DNA of 22,280 bases, taken from positions 1-22,280 of the forward strand of contig JAJKFJ010020887.1 in NCBI GenBank assembly GCA_027382625.1. Reading direction: 5' to 3'. This document shows, in pieces, positions 20,561-22,280 of this stretch (its first letter is position 1; every line of letters begins with the position of its first letter). The DNA comes from Tetmemena sp. SeJ-2015. Its lineage: Eukaryota; Ciliophora; Spirotrichea; Sporadotrichida; Oxytrichidae. The position numbers and the translations under genes are program-made. The notes under the pieces are model-generated. The model searched no databases and had not been told where the DNA came from. It saw only the letters and a list, made by a program, of their open reading frames with translations.

Positions 20561-20940
20561 GCCCCTTAGGGGTGGGTTTGACTATTTAATACCCCCACCT
20601 GTCCCCCTCATAAATATGGGGGCTCATACGGTCTCCCTCGAATGCATCACCGGTACTCTCTAGACGTACTGACCACTGACCAGGGGCCCACAGCCGATAG
20701 CCGCAAGAGGACGCGGGCGTTGCCACTCACTGCACAGGGCAATGGCCAGGAATCCCTGCCGTTCAAACCCTCCCTGACTGAGGGCGTGAGCTGCCGGTCA
20801 CTCGGGGGCCTCGGGCGCCATGCCTGGGGCTCAGTGGACTGGTCAAAGAGAGCGTGCACTCTGCCTCCGGTGTCTGATTCAGGGTGCCTCATAGCGGTAG
20901 TCATAGGGTGGCAGCTGCCAGTGTCTAGTCATCCTCAGTG
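20561..20940. other. G+C-rich core, possible non-coding RNA or foreign insert
   Basis: By direct count 186 of the 300 bases at 20641-20940 are G or C (62%), against perhaps a quarter in the surroundings. Small potential hairpins are visible, such as CCCCTTAGGGG at 20562-20572 and CCCCCTCATAAATATGGGGG at 20603-20622. A tRNA B-box-like GTTCAAACCC occurs at 20761-20770, but no good A box or cloverleaf accompanies it. I found no match to rRNA, SRP RNA, RNase P or tRNA that I can recall. Structured RNA, transposon cargo or recent transfer are all possible. Confidence 0.4.
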
Positions 20941-21072
20941 ATATAGTGTTCTTTGATTGCTCGAGTAGCACTGTAGTCGCCGTAGTCGGTGCGTCGTCTG
21001 CTGCAACCACTCTTATTTTATTTCCCTTTCTTTTCTCTTTTTTTTCTTCGAGTCAGCTCCATCAGCAACTCC

Positions 21073-21101
21073 ATCTTCCTCTGGAAGTCCTATTTAATAA
21101 T
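21073..21101 (-). repeat. Terminal inverted repeat, right arm (29 bp)
   Basis: This arm reads ATCTTCCTCTGGAAGTCCTA and onward, the exact reverse complement of 20502-20530. Confidence 0.95.
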
Positions 21102-21618
21102 AAATTTCATTTTAAATCTCTTATTTATTATTTTTAAATTAAATTATTGCTTAAAAAATATTGAATTATATCTTAATATGAAATGAATGGAAATTTTTTA
21201 TTCTCCGGATAAACAAATTTGGGGACTACAGATTTAAGAATTCTGTTTGGATACTATTACAACCTTGTTTTTCACAGAGTCAAATGGATTAATTAATATA
21301 TTCCTAATCCACTCTTTACCAAAGCATTTGCTTTTTAAATAATACTAATTAAAACTTAAAGTAAAATTATATTTCACTTAAGTACTAACCTGCTAAGAAT
21401 TTATAAAATTAACTAATAAATGGAAGTTTGCAATAATAGCTGATAGCTATAAGGAGGAATATAAGTTAAATAGTTGGATATTTTAGGTTTATTATTTTAT
21501 AGATTATTTATTTAAGAAATTTTTTCATATTGATTATGAATCTGACTAATTATAACTAGAATCTAGTAGCATAAATAAAAAGAGAATACCTTTTAATATG
21601 ATAGTAATTAAGTTTAAT
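21102..21618. other. AT-rich DNA, no gene seen
   Basis: AT-rich sequence between the inverted-repeat element and the next coding-like segment. Nothing structured was noticed. Confidence 0.4.
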
Positions 21619-21882
21619 TATATCTTAAAAATAAAATGTATTGCTTTATCAGAAGTTTATTATGATGTTTACTATGCCAGCGTTACCAATGAAGAACATT
21701 CTACCTATGGGTTTATTTCAATCTATAGATAGTGGGGAGGCATTTATAACAATTATAACAATAAAATTTACTCAAATATTAATTTATTATATTCTATTAT
21801 TGGAATTGAATTTAAAAAATTTAAATTCCGTTTTAATTAATTGGCCCTATTTCAAACTACGCATTATTTGTTTCCTGACTGA
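21619..21882 (+). CDS. Segment like the N-terminal part of the CADG-type family
   Basis: The frame (one TAG as Gln) reads ALSEVYYDVYYASVTNEEHS, then TYGFISIYRQWGGIYNNYNN, and runs to TGA 21880-21882; the last 40 codons become AT-rich and may not be coding. The pattern, in which aromatic residues before an Ala, then a polar stretch and GFI, alternate as in beta-propeller-like repeats, resembles NYVYLFYVAMSYKNNEFDYL at 9250-9309 in the main gene. It may be one segment of a second member of the family. Another ATG-started frame at 21641-21943 covers the same bases but is less protein-like. The assignment rests on pattern memory and one within-window comparison. Confidence 0.35.
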
Positions 21883-21960
21883 CCAACGGCCAGATTGTAA
21901 GAAATTCATGAAAAAGATTGAAAAGATATTTCTGACAACCTGACCAAGGGTCAGAAAAAC
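21870..21960. repeat. Imperfect inverted repeat with paired small hairpins
   Basis: CTGACCAACGGCCAG (21879-21893) and CTGACCAAGGGTCAG (21940-21954) are each near-palindromes with a three-base loop. The sequence around them (TTTCCTGAC and TTGTAAGAAAT on the left, complementary on the right) forms a larger imperfect inverted repeat of about 35 bases per arm. A cruciform or a tiny element end is possible. Confidence 0.5.
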
Positions 21961-22032
21961 AGGGTTGGGAAAGGTAAAATGGAAAGATTTTATTTATTTT
22001 AAAATCTGATATATAATTAGTTTTCAAAATGC

Positions 22033-22280
22033 AGATAGCTTATAAGATGCGGATATTAGTCCGCAGTGGACAACAGTGACTTCCACTTCGAGCACCAGTT
22101 ATCAATAATAGATTAGGTGAAACGCAGTATGCTTTTCCAGGCTTTCTTGCAGGATTATCTGAAGCAACTTTTCGAGGGGAATGGATTCTGAGTGAATGCG
22201 AAGTTCAAGCAGCCTGTGATGAGGTACAAAAAATGCCAGACCATCCTCAGCTCTAATACTCTTCATATCAAGGATCTCAG
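22033..22280. CDS. Coding-like block running off the window end, frame unresolved
   Basis: G+C rises here to a level like the kinase block. Three frames look protein-like. On the + strand one reads SAVDNSDFHFEHQLSIIDQV, then FQAFLQDYLKQLFEGNGF, then TGA at about 22188, with MRYKKCQTILSSNTLHIKDL after it. A second + frame reads RLGETQYAFPGFLAGLSEAT, then ECEVQAACDEVQKMPDHPQL, to the end with TAA as Gln. On the - strand an open frame reads KSIRAEDGLAFFVPHHRLLE, then SIPLEKLLQIILQESLEKH, stopping at TGA near 22108. I recognise no family. It is likely a real coding segment that continues beyond the window. Confidence 0.4.

Larger units (their letters stand above)
20502..21101. mobile_element. 600-bp inverted-repeat element with a G+C-rich core
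   Basis: Perfect 29-bp inverted repeats bound the element. The outer parts are AT-rich and could include host sequence: if TA is the target duplication, the element proper begins GGACTTCCAGAGG at 20513 and ends with its complement at 21090, as in Tc1/mariner-type insertions. Inside lie a G/C-run block (about 20561-20625), a G+C-rich core, and a T/C-rich tract (21010-21050). There is no transposase. Open frames over the core (for example 20642-20941) have no protein-like character, and both strands are open, as expected in G+C-rich DNA. It looks like a non-autonomous element carrying unusual cargo. Confidence 0.8.

Noticed and set aside
20641..20940. rRNA, SRP RNA, RNase P RNA or tRNA in the G+C-rich core
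   Set aside because: None of the conserved motifs I know for these RNAs is present; the single B-box-like site lacks a matching A box and cloverleaf.
20642..20941. 99-codon open frame across the G+C-rich core
   Set aside because: The opposite strand is equally open, the predicted protein has no fold-like pattern, and the element structure explains the stretch better. G+C-rich DNA has few stops by chance.
20946..21186. Two overlapping short frames after the G+C-rich core
   Set aside because: They consist of Ser, Phe and Leu runs from a T/C-rich tract and cross the right inverted repeat; no sign of a protein.

Overview
This looks like nuclear DNA of a ciliate, most likely germline (micronuclear) DNA of a spirotrich such as an Oxytricha/Stylonychia relative. 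Three things point there. The DNA is very AT-rich. Clear protein-like frames read through many in-frame TAA and TAG codons (read as Gln) and end only at TGA. The one recognisable large gene is cut by short AT-rich inserts; removing an insert between two short direct repeats (pointers) puts the reading frame back, as internal eliminated sequences (IESs) do in ciliate germline genes. The species assignment is inference. In such AT-rich DNA TGA is rare, so open frames of 60-80 codons arise by chance; I relied on protein-like motifs rather than frame length.

Layout. 1-9180 is mostly AT-rich DNA without a clear intact gene. It holds a 1.3 kb direct duplication (1132-2472 and 7862-9178) carrying a decayed or interrupted coding region, an inverted-repeat element at 5071-5649, a possible element end near 168-247, and several low-complexity blocks (about 2700-4000, 5335-5925, 7215-7860) that look like poor consensus sequence.

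9216-14646 is the main gene. It encodes a large ciliate surface-type membrane protein with an extracellular region, a cadherin-like (CADG-type) domain, a conserved hydrophobic segment, and a C-terminal multi-helix membrane region ending at TGA 14644-14646. I can propose six IESs of 14 to 874 bp. The largest contains an 820-bp terminal-inverted-repeat element (11775-12594) with a perfect 8-bp target duplication. Other joins in the gene remain unresolved.

14647-16302 is AT-rich with no gene seen. 16348-17590 is an unrecognised protein gene in two or more frames. 17730-18580 holds a protein-kinase N-lobe-like fragment, strikingly richer in G+C than its surroundings, preceded by a decayed look-alike. 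18970-19345 is weakly coding-like. 20502-21101 is a 600-bp element bounded by perfect 29-bp inverted repeats with a core of about 62% G+C. The last 700 bases hold a short segment resembling the N-terminal part of the main gene's family, a pair of small hairpins, and a coding-like block running off the window end. No rRNA, tRNA, CRISPR array or prokaryotic feature was seen.
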